A stretch of DNA of 64,000 bases from Selaginella tamariscina (GCA_003024785.1 PUQB01000492.1:1-64000); one strand, 5' to 3'. Shown: positions 1 through 11,877, counted from the stretch's first letter. Notes: generated by a model not told the origin, from the sequence alone. Program-made: numbers and translations.

Positions 1-480
1 TAGCATAAGACTTTCGGACATACCTAGAATCTCACGCCGACTCACTGAGCAAGTGTTCTCCGAAGTTTGACAACTCACAGGATCAAACTCTCTGCGCAGA
101 ATACAGACATGTCAACCGAAAGCAATAGAGTATATCAAGAATTTAGAGTTATCTAAACATTGAAACACTCTATGACTTAAGGCAGTCCTACTGACCGCAG
201 AGAACTTGCTCCGATACCAATTGTCAGAGTTTTTACCTGGTGCCACAAAGGCGGCTTGCCAGGTGCCAACCCTGGAATCCCCTCTCTGGAAACCCCACGG
301 AATCTGGTAAAGTAACCCGTATTAGGAACCCAACCCTTAGGAACTAAACCCCTAACTGACTAAGTCCACGAACGAGACTCACCTTGTGAATCAATACACG
401 GACTAGCCGAGCTTAAGGTGTCGTTCCTAGCTTGGCGTGGTTGAGGCGGCCGGAGCAAGGCCTCAACCACTAGTTCTGGA
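1..480 (-). mobile_element. LTR-retroelement remnant: internal edge, primer-binding site and LTR end
   Basis: Read on the minus strand, 195-207 gives TTGGTATCGGAGC, close to the TGGTATCAGAGC primer-binding site that many plant LTR elements use with initiator Met-tRNA. It lies directly beside an LTR-like end TAAAAACTCTGACA (minus strand of about 208-222). Bases 1-194 would then be the internal edge of a minus-oriented element and the sequence to the right its 5' LTR. A similar plus-strand end (AAAAACTTTGACA) occurs at 12228-12240. No coding domain is visible, so the superfamily is unknown. It is a fossil fragment cut by the window edge. Confidence 0.45.
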
Positions 481-499
481 ACGTGAACTCGGGCAATGC

Positions 500-1592
500 C
501 TTTGAGCTTGCGAGCAGGTTTTCGGACCAAGGAATCTGACTAACTCCTTGGAAGTGACGTCCCCTCTCAAAGGCAAGATCCTGCCAACGATAAGGATAGT
601 CTAACCCTAGGGTGGGTTGTACCCCTGTCGTGTGGAAGTTTGGGCGGCACAACAGAGGGTTGCACCTTGACGACACAAGCTTAGCTTGCACCGGTAGGAG
701 GTTAACGAGCTCTCTTTTGAACCCAGGAAGCCTCACTACATATACTCTACCTTATTTATGTGACGGCCCCCCCCCCCCCCTGTTTACCTAAATGAGTAAG
801 TGGGCTGGCACGGAAATGCCAGCCCTTAGAGAAAATGGTTGTCCTAACCTAACCCTAAACCTAACCCCAGGGTTAGGTCAACCCTAGGGGTGTCCCTAAC
901 CCTTTTGACAAGCTATACTTTTTAACGGAAAAACCTACTTTGGAACGTCAAACTGGGAGAGAGTTTTCTAGAAGGGTAAGTACTACCTTCACTTAGAGTT
1001 TCTCGAGGTACCTAGTGACAGCTGGCCGGACTACCCCTAAACACCTAAGTAATTTAAGTGGGCTGTTTCTCATTACAACTAGGGTTCGTTGCACAACTCG
1101 GTAGGTAACAATAGTCAAACCCCAAAGTAAAGGGTCAAGTCATAATAAAAAATTATGACAATGTTAAAATAGGGGTTAGAAAAAAACTCTAGGGTTGACC
1201 TAACCCTAGGGTTGCCCTAACCCACGTCCTAAAATCCCCACCCCCTCGGGTAGGGTTTAGTGAGAGTTAGGTTAATTAAAACTCATCTCATTAACTAGGG
1301 GCTAGCTTTTTGCTAGCCACTTACACATATAGGAAAAGAGGGGGGGCTCCGTCACATAAATAAGGTAGGGTATATGTAAGAGAATTCCTCGGTTCATGAC
1401 AGCGCTTGTTATTCTTCTACTAGAGTAAGCTTTAGTTTGTGTCGTCAAGGCACAACCCTTTTTGCGCCGCCTCAATTTCTAAACTATAAGGGTACATCCC
1501 ACCACTCTTAATGTTGACAAATCCATGACTAGGAGGTCTTGTCGGATTACACTTCCAAGAGTCAGAGGTTGAGACTTGTATTCAACCTCCTC
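500..1592. repeat. Long imperfect inverted repeat
   Basis: The left arm (about 500-770) and right arm (about 1332-1592) are reverse complements of each other. The best-matching blocks are TTATTTATGTGACGG near 750 against CCGTCACATAAATAA near 1351, and GACGACACAA near 670 against TTGTGTCGTC near 1438. The symmetry continues inward to CTAACCCTAGGG-type blocks near 870 and 1190. The loop of about 560 bp has no gene. C-runs at 765-780 and a G-run near 1335 sit at the inner ends. Element A cuts the right arm at 1593. It could be a foldback transposon or two inverted LTR fragments. Confidence 0.6.
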
Positions 1593-2229
1593 TGTTAAAG
1601 GTAAAATATTAGGAGCATAGGACATCCTACTGTGAGAGGAATAAAGGTAGAAAGGTCCGTAATAAGCATGGAAGGAAAGGCTGTGAAGGAGGGAAAATCC
1701 TTATCAAGAGGAAAAAGGTGCGTAGGAAAAGGAAGGAAAGGCTGTGAAGGAGGAAAATCCTTTACCGAGAGGAAAAGGTGAGTAAGGAAAAGGAAAAGGT
1801 AAGGATGACGTTGCGAGAGAAGAGTGTTAAGGGGAGTTAGGGCAAGGGAGAAGGAGTCTCCAGAAGGGTCTCCACAAGAAGTTCTAATAGGAGAGAGGGT
1901 CTCCATTTGAAGTTCCAGCAGGAGATAAGGTTCTCTACACTTTGTCTTTTGTATTCATGTAGTAATGAAAGGTGCATTTATTAAGATCTTGTGTGTATGT
2001 ATGTTATACTCTCAATGAATGGATCTAACAAGGCAATAGTCAAAATCCGTTCTTGCCCTTGACTTCGGAGACCAGTCATTGTGGCTTTGAGAGAAAGGAG
2101 TTTTTAATATATGTAAATGTGGAGAGTTGATGAAGGAAAGAAAGTGTGTAGCCTTTCTTAAAGGTTAGGAGAAAGGAAACCATGGTTAAACAAGAAAAGG
2201 TGGGATTTCCGAGTTTTTCTTGTTTAACA
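1593..2229 (+). repeat. 5' LTR of element A
   Basis: This 637-bp direct repeat pairs with 5455-6079, has TG..CA ends, and contains about two copies of the family's 60-bp GA-rich tandem unit (around 1670-1800). Confidence 0.85.
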
Positions 2230-2699
2230 TTTTGGCGACCATGGAGGGATTTCGCCATTGCAGTGTTAGCATTCATTGAGAAAAGAGGCTAAAAAGGATA
2301 AAATTCTCATTCTGAAAAAAGGCTCAGAAGGTGTAGAGCCGGATGTGTAAAGGAGAAGGAATGAATGGAACCATGGAGGAACCATCGTCCTGATTCAGCC
2401 TTAGCTGATCAGAGGAACCAAAGGCAGACCAATAGAGTGGCTGCCCAACAGCAACCTGAAAACTGACGAAAAATCAGACGTCAAAATATCCTTTGGCAAG
2501 ATAGTTAGAGGATATTGTAAAACAATACAGAAATCTGAGGCTGATCCAGAGAATTGAGGGCAGTATCAAACAGCTGGTTTAGAGGAGACTGTGAGAGGAA
2601 CAGAAGGAGTGCCTGTTCATAGACCGAGAGATTGCAAGGAGAAGGATCTCTTGAGAACTCCCGAAGAGGAAGGAAGAAGGTGTAAGAGGAAATACACCA

Positions 2700-3535
2700 G
2701 AGCAAAGGGTTATTACAAATATGGCACTTTTCCCGGGAATGTTTGGGGTACGGTGATGTATCCCACATTCTCTGCAGGAAAGAAAAAAATCCGAAAAGGC
2801 ACTTACAACATTGAAGAGGTAGTAAAACTATAAGGTGACAGATGCAGAAAGGCTACTTATATTTCCACATACATTGAAAGGAAATGCCTCTGACTGGTAT
2901 TATGATTTAGAAAAGGAAGTCAGAGAGGATTATCAGAAGGTTACTGATGCTTTTAAGGAATATTTCAGAAAGGAGGAATTGCCGGAGGAACATTTAGAGA
3001 AGTTAAGGACTATCCTTCAAGGCAAAACAGAAAAGATAGATGAATATACACACCGTTTTAAGAAACACGAGAAAAAGTGTAAAGCATATGTAAAGATGGA
3101 TGCCTTATTGCAATGGTATAAGCAAGGGTTGCTAAAACCATATAGAGATCTAGCACTTACTATCAATGAAAAGGATAGAGAGGATCTCATTAATCAATTA
3201 AAAATATATGAGAAGAAGAGAAGGCAAATAGAAAAGATTGCAGAAGGAAAGTTGAAAGTATATGGAAGAAAGGAAGAATCCTCTGATGAAGAGGAAGAGG
3301 AAGCTGATGTAGTAAAGGTTTAAAATATCCAATAGATGAGAAAGCATTGGCTCAAATGATGAAAAATTTAAAGGGAATGACAGTTAAGGAAGAGATAAAG
3401 GCAAAGGTATGGTGCACTAAATGTAACAATCCGGGCCATACGGTGGAGGAATGTAGGCTGCAACTGCCTACATGCCAAATCTGCGGAAAGGAAGGACATG
3501 TAGCCCGAAACTGCAGACATTTCCTGAACCAGAAT
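2700..3535 (+). pseudogene. gag remnant of element A with CCHC zinc knuckles
   Basis: The capsid-like part shows the plant retrotransposon gag signature around 2840-3050 (LKGNASDWYYDL, then FRKEELPEEHLEKL). A charged coiled region and an acidic tail (SSDEEEEEAD) follow. Next come two CCHC boxes near 3415-3520 (CTKCNNPGHTVEEC and CQICGKEGHVARNC), which in this family bind the element's own RNA. A third box is suggested near 3932-3972. Element B carries the same parts. This is a fossil coding region with several breaks; it is assigned to gag by motif order only. Confidence 0.8.
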
Positions 3536-4539
3536 GTGGCTGGTATAGAGAGAGAAAGGAGAATGGATGAACGTCCACCTCCTAGAAGGTTCCCACCTAA
3601 CAGGAATCGTGGAATGATAGGAATGATAATGCATTCCTTATGAGAACAGGAACAATATGTATGGTAGAAGGAATGAAGTTCCTTATCAGAATAGGAACAA
3701 TGGATATTATGAGAGAAGGAATGATGTTCCTTACGAAACAGAGAGGATAGGTATTATGGAGAAAATGGTCCATACAATGGACGACAAAGGATAACCTATA
3801 CAGAAAGAAATGATAAACAATATAGAGGAGAAGCAAGACCTTATCAAGGTCAAAGAGGCAGAAATGATCAATATAATCAGGCCAATGATAGACAAGGACC
3901 ACAGGGTAGGAATTTTCCTTCCCAGGTTTGTTATACATGTGGTGAAACAGGACACATCTCTAGGGAATGTCCTAGGCGGAATGTACAACCTCCTACTTCC
4001 ACCAGAATGACTAATGTACAGCCTACAACACGGCTTATTCAAATAGGAGGAAAAGGATGAGTATCCACCCGTTGCAAGGGCAGTTATAGCTCTTCAAGAG
4101 AAGAAGAAGGAATCCTCTTGTTATGGAGAAGGTGAGGTAGTTACTATTCCTAACAAGAAGGAGAGCTTGTTACAGGAAAATGTAAGCAAGCAGGAGCAGG
4201 ATCCTGACCAGAAAGGTCAGACTGATAACGAATCAGTAGGTATAGACAAAGGTGATATAGATAAAGGTGAACAAAGTTTTTCATTATTACCATTACATGA
4301 TAAAACAATGGACTCCATGTATCATCAAGCTATAAATCAGGAGATAAAGATTACGCTTGGACAGTTGATAAAGGTAGCCCTTATATAAGAAACCAAATAT
4401 TAAATGCAGTGAGCTTAGTTTAGCAAACACCACCTTCGAGTGAAGGATATACAGTTTGTAAAATGGATAAGGAAGTACTGTATGAAGGTGATTATGATGG
4501 ACAAGTTCCTTGCATACAGTATATGTGGGAAGAAATAAG

Positions 4540-4900
4540 TTAAACGAGTGTTAACAGATGGAGGTTCAAGTGTGAATTTTATTAAAGAAGGTGAATGTAA
4601 AAGGATGGTTTAGGACCTAATCCAACCTGCTCCATTTAACCTTAAAATGGCTAATCAACAAAGTGTAAGGTCACTAAACATAATGAGAGGAGTCACTATC
4701 ACAGTAAAAGGATTCAAATATAGGATATCCTTGTTTGTCCTACAAAAAAAAGAAAAGGATACTGTTTATACTATGTTCTTAGCCAGACTATGGATTAAGT
4801 CTGATAAGGTTATTCAGAATGGAAGAACAGGAAAGATGATGGTAGAAGAAGGAGAAGGAAAACCAATGATCTATAATCATACTAAAAGGTATGTTTAAAA
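4540..4900 (+). pseudogene. Aspartic-protease-like remnant of element A
   Basis: A DGGSSVNFI motif near 4558 matches the DGGSS / D(S/T)G active-site region of plant retrotransposon pepsin-like proteases. It is followed by strand-rich sequence with RGVTITVKGFKYRISLFVL. The same motif context occurs in element B at about 10250-10480. No polymerase follows. Broken fossil. Confidence 0.55.
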
Positions 4901-5454
4901 AGGAAATCCGACCTCTATTTTAGAAGGACATAATTGGTTTAATGGGCTAGATGATCAGGAAGACATAAAAATCTTGAAATCATATCCTGATTTAAAGGTC
5001 TTAACAAATATTGACCTTCACGTAGTGCTGAAAGAAAGAAAACTATTCAGCAGAAGGAAAATGACAGACTTGAATTACAGGAAAAGTTTTATAAGGCAAT
5101 CCTGTATAAGATTGATTTGCAGGAACAACCTTCAAAGTATACATATGTGTATACCACAGATCCTTTAAAGCAAGTGAATATAAACACAGAAAAGAAGCTA
5201 AAGGAACATGAAGGAAAAACTATTCAGGAATAGGAAGAGAAAGCAAATGCTGATCCTAAGGAACAAGATGCAGGAAATCAAGTGCTGCAACTTAAGGTAT
5301 CAACTTCCAACCAAGAACTTAGGAAAGTGAAGAACAACTTTTGGAAGTATAAAGGAGAGAATCCACAGTACCATGAAGATCAACATCCAAAGGAAGGAGT
5401 AGGATAGTTGCCGTGAGGACACAGCAACAAATAAGGAGGGGCAGTGTTAAAGGT

Positions 5455-6079
5455 AAAATATTAAGAGCATAGGACATCCTACTGTAAAGAGAATAAGGGT
5501 AGAAAGGTCCGTAGTAAGCATGGAAGGAAAGGCTGTGAAGGAGGAAAATCCTTATCGAAAGGAAAAGGTGCGTAAGGAAAAGGAAGGAAAGGCTGTGAAG
5601 GAGGAAAATCCTTACCGAGAGGAAAAGGTGAGTAAGGAAAAAGGAAAAGGTAAAGGATGACGTGGCGAGAGGAAGAGTAGTTAAGGGGAGTTAGGGCAAG
5701 GGAGAAGGAGTCTCCAGAAGGGTCTCCACAAGAAGTTCTAACAGGAGAGGAGGGTCTCCATTTGAAGTTCCAGCAGGAGATAAAGGTTCTCTACACTTTG
5801 TCTTTTGTATTCATGTAGTAATGAAAGGTGCATATTATAAGATCTTGTGTATGTATGTATACTCTCAATGAATGGATCTAACAAGGCAATAGCCAAAATC
5901 CGTTCTTGCCCTTGACTTCGGAGACCAGTCATTGTGGCTTTGAGAGAAAGGAGTTTTAATATATGTAAATGTGGAGAGTTGATGAAGGAAAGAAAGTGTG
6001 TAGCCTTTTTTAAAGGTTAGGAGAAAGGAAACCACAGTTAAACAGGAAAAGGTGGGATTTCCGGGTTTCCTGTTTAACA
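5455..6079 (+). repeat. 3' LTR of element A
   Basis: This 625-bp repeat pairs with 1593-2229. It is preceded by the polypurine tract AAGGAGGGGCAG and followed by the target duplication TCCTC. Confidence 0.85.
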
Positions 6080-6084
6080 TCCTC

Positions 6085-6757
6085 CATGTCAAGTTAAGAG
6101 TAGCACTCAACAGTTAAACAAAACACATTTATGTCCTAATCCAACTGTGGGCATGGGGATCTTGGCCAACAGGTTTTCCTTACGAGTTCATGAGGGATCC
6201 ACATAGGGGTTCTAGAGTTTGGCATTTAGGAGCCACATTCATGGCACTTAATGTAACTCTTGAATTCAAGGGGCTATGGCATGATAACTCACATCGTGGG
6301 AGACAGTGTCACATGCAAATGTGACACTAGGTTAGACGACACATAGTATAATGCTCAAGGCAAGCTCTTTGGGGTTGTGTCATGGGTTTATCGCTAAAGG
6401 GTTCGATACTCTAGCAAAACATGCATGTTTACTCGCACCAGGGTGCTAAGTCTTGGGCATCAGCTCAAGGGAGGTTAGGTCTTGTAACTAGGTATGCTTT
6501 TGGCACACTTGGCTAGGGGGTGTTCTCCTTAGGATCAAAGAGTTAAACAACTTAAGCTCATTAGCAGGAGCCCTATCGCGAAGCATTCACAAGGTCGTGT
6601 ACTTAGGGTTATCCAAACCTAGCCTTAGGGAGTTTACTTAGTAGAACACTCATGTTTGCCCAAGGCACACATTCATGTCTTTACTAAGTACTAACTCTAA
6701 GTCTAGGGTATAACTTGGCCACTCAAACCCTTATGGGTTAATTGTGGTTTAGGGTAC
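6085..6757. other. Gene-free spacer between elements A and B
   Basis: No ORF, splice-like exon or tandem array is visible. The composition (many TTAGG, AACC and ACTAGG words) resembles 1-1592 and 11821-12240, so it is probably the older, non-coding repeat into which A and B inserted. The five bases before 6758 (GGTAC) are the target duplication of element B. Confidence 0.5.
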
Positions 6758-7544
6758 TGCTAAAGGTAAAAATATTAGGAGCATAGGACATCCTACTGTA
6801 AAGAGAATAAGGGTAGGAAGTTCTGTTTTAAGCATAGAAGGAAAGGCTGTGAAGGAGGAAAATCCTTACCGAGAGGAAAAGGTGCATAAGGAAGAGGAAA
6901 GAAAGGCTGTGAAGGAGGAAAATCCTTACCGAGAGGAAAAGGTGCGTAAGGAAAAGGAAAGAAAGGCTGTGAAGGAGGAAAATCCTTACCGAGAGGAAAA
7001 GGTGCGTAAGGAAAAGGAAAGAAAGGCTGTGAAGGAGGAAAATCCTTACAGGAAAAGGTGAGTAAGGAAAAGGAAAAGGAAAAGGAAATCTCGTAAAGGA
7101 AAATGATGACGTGGCGAGAGGAAGGGTAGTTAAGGGAGTTAGGGCAAAGGAGAAGGGGTCTCCAGAAGGGTCTCAACAGGAAGTTCTAACAGGAGAAGGG
7201 GTCTCCATTTGAAGTTCTAGCAGGAGATAAAGGTTCTCTACACTTTGTCTTTTGTATTCATGTTAGTAATGAAAGATGCATATTAGAGAATCTTGTGTGT
7301 GTGTATGTCTACTCTCAATGAATGGATCTAACAAGGCAATAGCCAAAATCCGTTCTTGCCCTTGACTTTGGAGACCAGTCATAGTGGCACTGGGAGAAGT
7401 CTGATATATATACAGATATATTGAGAGTTGAGGAAGGAAAGAGTGTAGCCTTTCCTGTACGTTGTATGAAAGGTTTCTTGTTTGCGTGAAGGAAACAGGT
7501 TAAATAGGAAAAGGTGAGGCAGAGAGCCCTTTTCCTGTTTAACA
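6758..7544 (+). repeat. 5' LTR of element B with 60-bp tandem array
   Basis: The repeat starts TGCTAAAGG and ends TTTAACA. Between about 6840 and 7060 a unit beginning GAAAGGCTGTGAAGGAGG recurs four times with an exact 60-bp period (starts 6840, 6900, 6960, 7020). Confidence 0.85.
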
Positions 7545-7899
7545 ATTGGCAACCACGGAGGGATTTCGCCATTGCTTTGTTAGCATTCATTGAGAAGAAG
7601 AGCCTAAAAATGATAGAATTCTCATTCTGAAAAAGGCTCGGAAGGTGTAGAGCCGGATGTGTAAAGGAGAAGGAATGAATGGAACCGTGGAGGAACCATC
7701 GTCCTAATTCAGCCTTAGCTGATCAAGGAACCAAAGGCAGGCCAATAGAGTGGCTGCCCAACAGCAACCTGAAACTGACGAAAATAGACGTCAAAATATC
7801 CTTGGCAAGATAGTAGAGGATATTGCAGAAACAATACAGAAATCTGAGGCTGATCCAGAGAATTGAAGGCAGTATCAAACAACTGGTTTAGAGGAGACT

Positions 7900-8480
7900 G
7901 TGAGAGGAACGGAAGGAGTGCCTGTTCATAGACCGAGATTGCAAGGAGAAGGATCTCCTGAGAACTCCCGAAGAGGAAGGGAGGAAGGTGTAAGAGGAAA
8001 TACACCAGAGCAAATGATTATTACAAATATGGCACTTTTTTCGGGAATGTTTGGGGGTACGGTGATGTATCCCACATTCTCTGTAGGAAAGAAGGAAAAT
8101 CCGAAAAGGCACTTACAACAGTTTGAAGAGGTAGTAAAACTGTATAAGGTGATGGATGCAGAAAGGCTGCTTATATTTCCACATACATTGAAAGGAAATG
8201 CCTCTGACTGGTATTATGATTTAGAAAAGGAAGTCAGAGAGGATTATCAGAAGGTTACTGATGCATTTAAGGAATATTTCAGAAAGGAGGAATTGCCGGA
8301 GGAACATTTAGAGAAGTTAAGGACTATCCTTCAAGGCAAAACAGAAAAGATAGATGAATATACACACCGTTTAAGAAACATGAGAAAAAGTGTATGGCAT
8401 ATGTAAAGATGGATGCCTTATTGCAATGGTATAAGCAAGGGTTGCTAAAACCATATAGAGATCTAGCACTTACTATCAAT
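7900..8480 (+). pseudogene. gag remnant of element B, N-terminal part
   Basis: The segment carries the same capsid signature as element A (SDWYYDLEKE, RKEELPEEHLEKL). It is preceded by an N-terminal stretch with FSGMFGGTVMYPTFSVGKK, a position-conserved start of this family's capsid domain. It runs into the foreign insert at 8481. Fossil; not a working gene. Confidence 0.75.
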
Positions 8481-8840
8481 TTGTAGTAAGACCTTTGCTT
8501 GGTTTCTTTAATATGTTAGCAAGAGCTCAATGTTTTTTATTAAATTTTTTGTTAACATCAATGTCATTTTTGTTGAGAACAACTTCACCCACAAGGTGGT
8601 GAAGCCATCATTTACAAGTATAAGTTAGAACTTGCATCGATAGAAGATTAATGGACTCAATTATGAACCTAAAAACTCTCATTATATATTCCTTCTAAGA
8701 ATATACTTAAACCCTAAAAAGATTAAACTATGATTCGCCCTAAACGAATATTCTTTCATTATATAAACCCTAATCTTAAATACAAAGATCTATATTATAA
8801 TATTAATATATAATTAAAAAAAAAACATTGGAAAAAAAAT
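8481..8840. mobile_element. 360-bp insertion of unknown type inside element B gag
   Basis: Comparison with element A (near 3170) shows that TACTATCAAT and GAAAAGGATA are contiguous there but separated by 360 bp here. The inserted DNA is AT-rich and non-coding, and ends in A-rich sequence (TTAAAAAAAAAACATTGG then GAAAAAAAAT). Only a 3-bp AAT is shared at the two edges. No tRNA-like promoter boxes or convincing terminal inverted repeats were seen. It could be a SINE-like retroposon with a poly-A tail, or a small MITE. Confidence 0.65.
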
Positions 8841-8925
8841 GAAAAGGATAGAGAGGATCTCATTAATCAATTAAAAATATAATGAGAAGAAGAGAAGGTA
8901 GATAGAAAAGATTGCAGAAGGAAAG

Positions 8926-9246
8926 TTGAAAATATATGGAAGAAGAAAGAAAGAATCCTCTGATGAAGAGGAAGAGGAAGCTGATGTAGTAAAGGTTCGT
9001 AAATATTCAATAGATGAGAAAGCATTGGCTCAAATGATGAAAACTTTAAAAGGAATGACAGTTAAAGAGGAGTTAAAGGAAAAAGTATGGTGTACTAAAT
9101 GTAATAATCCTGGTCATACAGTAGAGGAATGTAGACTGCAATTGCCTACATGCCAGATATGCGGAAAGGAAGAACATGTGGCTAGGAACTGTAAACATTT
9201 CCTAAATCAATGTGGCTCGCATAGAGAGAGAAAGGAGGACAGATGA
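8926..9246 (+). pseudogene. gag C-terminal part with two CCHC zinc knuckles (element B)
   Basis: An acidic linker (SSDEEEEEADVVKVRKYS) leads into CTKCNNPGHTVEEC and CQICGKEEHVARNC, two CX2CX4HX4C RNA-binding knuckles. It aligns with element A at 3250-3530. A further knuckle-like CYTCGETGHISREC lies near 9617-9660 in another frame. Fossil coding sequence. Confidence 0.75.
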
Positions 9247-11121
9247 ACGTCCACCTCCTAGAAGGTTCCCACCTATAGGAACCGTGGGAATGAGAGGAAT
9301 GATAATGCTGTTCCTTATGAGAACATGAATAATATATCATATGGCAGAAGGAATGAGATTCCTTATCAGCACAGGAATACTGGATATTATGACAGAAGGA
9401 ATGATAATCCTTACGAAATTAGAGAGAAAGGTATTATGCAGGAAGAAATGGTCCATATAAGGCGTGGCAGAATGATAGACCTTATCCTGAAAGAAATGAT
9501 AGGCAATATAGAGGAGAGGAAAGACCATATCAAGGTCAAAGAGGCAGAAATGATTCCTATAACCAAGGAAATGATAAACAAGGACCACAAGGTAGGAATT
9601 TTCCTTTCCAGGTTTGTTATACATGTGGTGAAACAGGACATATCTCTAGGGAATGTCCTAGGCGGAATGTACAACCTCCTACTTCCACTAGAACGACTAA
9701 TGTGCAGCCTACAACACGGCTTATTCAAATACAGGAGGAAAAGGATGAGTATCCACCCGTTGTAAGGGCAGTTATAGCTCTTCAAGAGAAGAAGAAGGAA
9801 TCCTCTTGTTATGGAGAAGGTGAGGTAGTTATTATTCCTAACAAGAAGGAGAGCTTGTTACAGGAAAAGGTAAACGAGCAGGAGAAGGATCCAGACCAGA
9901 AAGGTCAGATTGATAACGAATCAGAAGGTATAAATAAAGGTGATATAGATAAAGGTGAACAAAGTTTTTCATTATTACCATTACATGATAAAACAATGGA
10001 CTCCATGTATCACCAAGCTATAAATCAGGAGATAAAGATTACGCTTGGACAGTTGATAAAGGTAGCCCCTTATATAAGAAACCAAATATTAAATGCAGTG
10101 AGCTTAGTTCAGCAAACACCACCTTCGAGTGAAGGATATACAGTTTGTAAAATGGATAAGGAAGTACTGTATGAAGGTGATTATGATGGCAAGTTCCTTG
10201 CATCACAGTATATGTGGGCAGGAATAAGTTAAAGAGAGTATTAATAGATGGAGGTCAGGTGTGAATTTTATTGAAGAAGGTGAATGTAAAAGGATGGTTT
10301 TAAGACCAATCCAACCTGCTCCATTTAACCTTAAAATGGCTGAGCAACAAAGTGTAAGGTCATTAAGCATAATGAGAGGAGTCACTATCACAGTAGTAAA
10401 AGGATTCAAATATAGGATATCCTTGCTTGTCCTACAAAAAAGAGAAAGAATACTGTTTATACTATGTTCTTAGCCAGACTAATGGATTAAGTCTGATAAG
10501 GTATTCAGAATGGAAAACAGGAAAGATGATGGTAGAAGAAGGAGAAGGAAAAACAGTGATCTATAATCATACTAAAAGGTATGTTAAAAAGGAAATCCGA
10601 CCTCTTGTTTTAAAAGATATGATTGTTTAATAGATAGATCAGAAGAAGTAGAAATCCTGAAAGCATATCCTAACTTGAAGGTCTTAACAATATTGACCTT
10701 CACGTAGTGCTGAAAGGAAAGAAAACTGTTCAGCAGAAGGAAAACGACAGACCTGATTACAGGAAAAGTTTTATAAGGCAATCCTGTATAAGATTGATTT
10801 GCAGGAACAACCTTCAGAGTATACATATGTGTATACCACAATCCTTTAAAGCAAGTGAATATAAACACAGAAAAGAAGCCAAAGGAACAGAAGGAAAAAC
10901 TATTCAGGAACAGGAAGAGAAAGCAAATCTGATCCTAAGGAACAAGATGCAGGAAAGCAAGTGCTGCAACTTAAGGTATCAACTTCCAACCAAGAACTTA
11001 GGAAAGTGAAGAACAACTTTTGGAAGTATAAAGGAGAGAATCCACAGCACCATGAAGATCAACATCCAAAGGAAGGAATAGGATAGTTGCCGTGAGGACA
11101 CAAAAAATAAGGAGGGGGCAG

Positions 11122-11820
11122 TGTTAAAGGTAAAATATTAGGAGCATAGGACATCCTACTGTAAGAGAATAAGGGTAGGAAGGTCTGTAGTAAGCATGGA
11201 AGGAAAGGCTGTGAAGGAGGAAAATCCTTACCGAGAGGAAAAGGTGCGTAAGGAAAAGGAAAGAAAGGCTGTGAAGGAGGAAAATCCTTACCGAGAGGAA
11301 AAGGTGAGTAAGGAAAGGAAGAAAGGCTGTGAAGGAGGAAATCCTTACAGGAAAAGGTGAGTAAGGAAATCTCGTAAAGGAAAGGATGACGTGGCGAGAG
11401 GAAGGGTAGTTAAGGGAGTTAGGGCAAAGGAGAAGGGTCTCCAGAAGGGTCTCAACAGGAAGTTCTAACAGGAGAAGGGTCTCCATTTGAAGTTCTAGCA
11501 GGAGATAAAGGTTCTCTACACTTTGTCTTTTGTATTCATGTTAGTAATGAAAGGTGCATATTAGAGAATCTTGTGTGTGTATGTCTACTCTCAATGAATG
11601 GATCTAACAAGGCAATAGCCAAAATCCGTTCTTGCCCTTGACTTTGGAGACCAGTCATAGTGGCACTGGGAGAAGTCTGATATATATACAGATATATTGA
11701 GAGTTGAGGAAGGAAAGGGTGTAGCCTTTCCTGTACGTTGTATGAAAGGTTTCCTGTCTGCGTGAAGGAAACAGGTTAAATAGGAAAAGGTGAGGCAAAG
11801 AGCCCTTTTCCTGTTTAACA
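11122..11820 (+). repeat. 3' LTR of element B
   Basis: This 699-bp partner of 6758-7544 has about three copies of the 60-bp unit (about 11200-11370), is preceded by GGAGGGGGCA, and is followed by the target duplication GGTAC. Confidence 0.85.
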
Positions 11821-11877
11821 GGTACCTTGTCACCCTATAAGGATTGTACTTTCGAATGAGGATGATCCTTAAAGGGT

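Larger units (their letters stand above)
1593..6079 (+). mobile_element. LTR element A: gag-only (TR-GAG-like) retrotransposon, full length
   Basis: Two direct LTRs (1593-2229 and 5455-6079) begin TGTTAAAGG and end TTTAACA. They are flanked by the perfect 5-bp target duplication TCCTC at 1588-1592 and 6080-6084. A purine-rich tract (AAGGAGGGGCAG) precedes the 3' LTR, and TTTTGGCGACCATGG just inside the 5' LTR is a likely primer site. The interior encodes retroviral-type gag (about 2700-3330), two CCHC zinc knuckles (about 3405-3520) and an aspartic-protease-like stretch (DGGSSVNF, about 4555). No reverse transcriptase, RNase H or integrase was found. It is therefore probably non-autonomous and mobilised by a relative. 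The coding region is broken in several places. The LTRs look about 90-95% alike by eye, suggesting a moderately young insertion. Confidence 0.85.
6758..11820 (+). mobile_element. LTR element B: second gag-only (TR-GAG-like) retrotransposon, full length
   Basis: LTRs at 6758-7544 and 11122-11820 belong to the same family as element A. They are flanked by the perfect 5-bp target duplication GGTAC (6753-6757 and 11821-11825). The primer-site region after the 5' LTR reads ATTGGCAACCACGG. The polypurine tract before the 3' LTR is GGAGGGGGCA. The interior carries gag (about 7900-8480), a 360-bp foreign insert (8481-8840), the gag tail and CCHC knuckles (about 8841-9220), and the protease-like stretch (about 10250-10480). 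There is no reverse transcriptase or integrase. It is broken, with several breaks besides the insert. The 787-bp 5' LTR is longer than its partner because it holds more copies of a 60-bp tandem unit. Confidence 0.85.

Noticed and set aside
470-736. 88-codon minus-strand frame
   Set aside because: It lies in an arm of the inverted repeat, has no recognisable motif, and the opposite arm does not keep it open.
840-1230. Telomere or interstitial telomeric repeat
   Set aside because: CCCTAA-like words are present but irregular and never form a tandem array. They sit in the loop of an inverted repeat.
6849-7061. Plus-strand repeat protein (KEENPYREEKV units)
   Set aside because: The 60-bp LTR tandem unit is a multiple of three, so the frame stays open by chance. 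No start context or conservation in the other LTRs.
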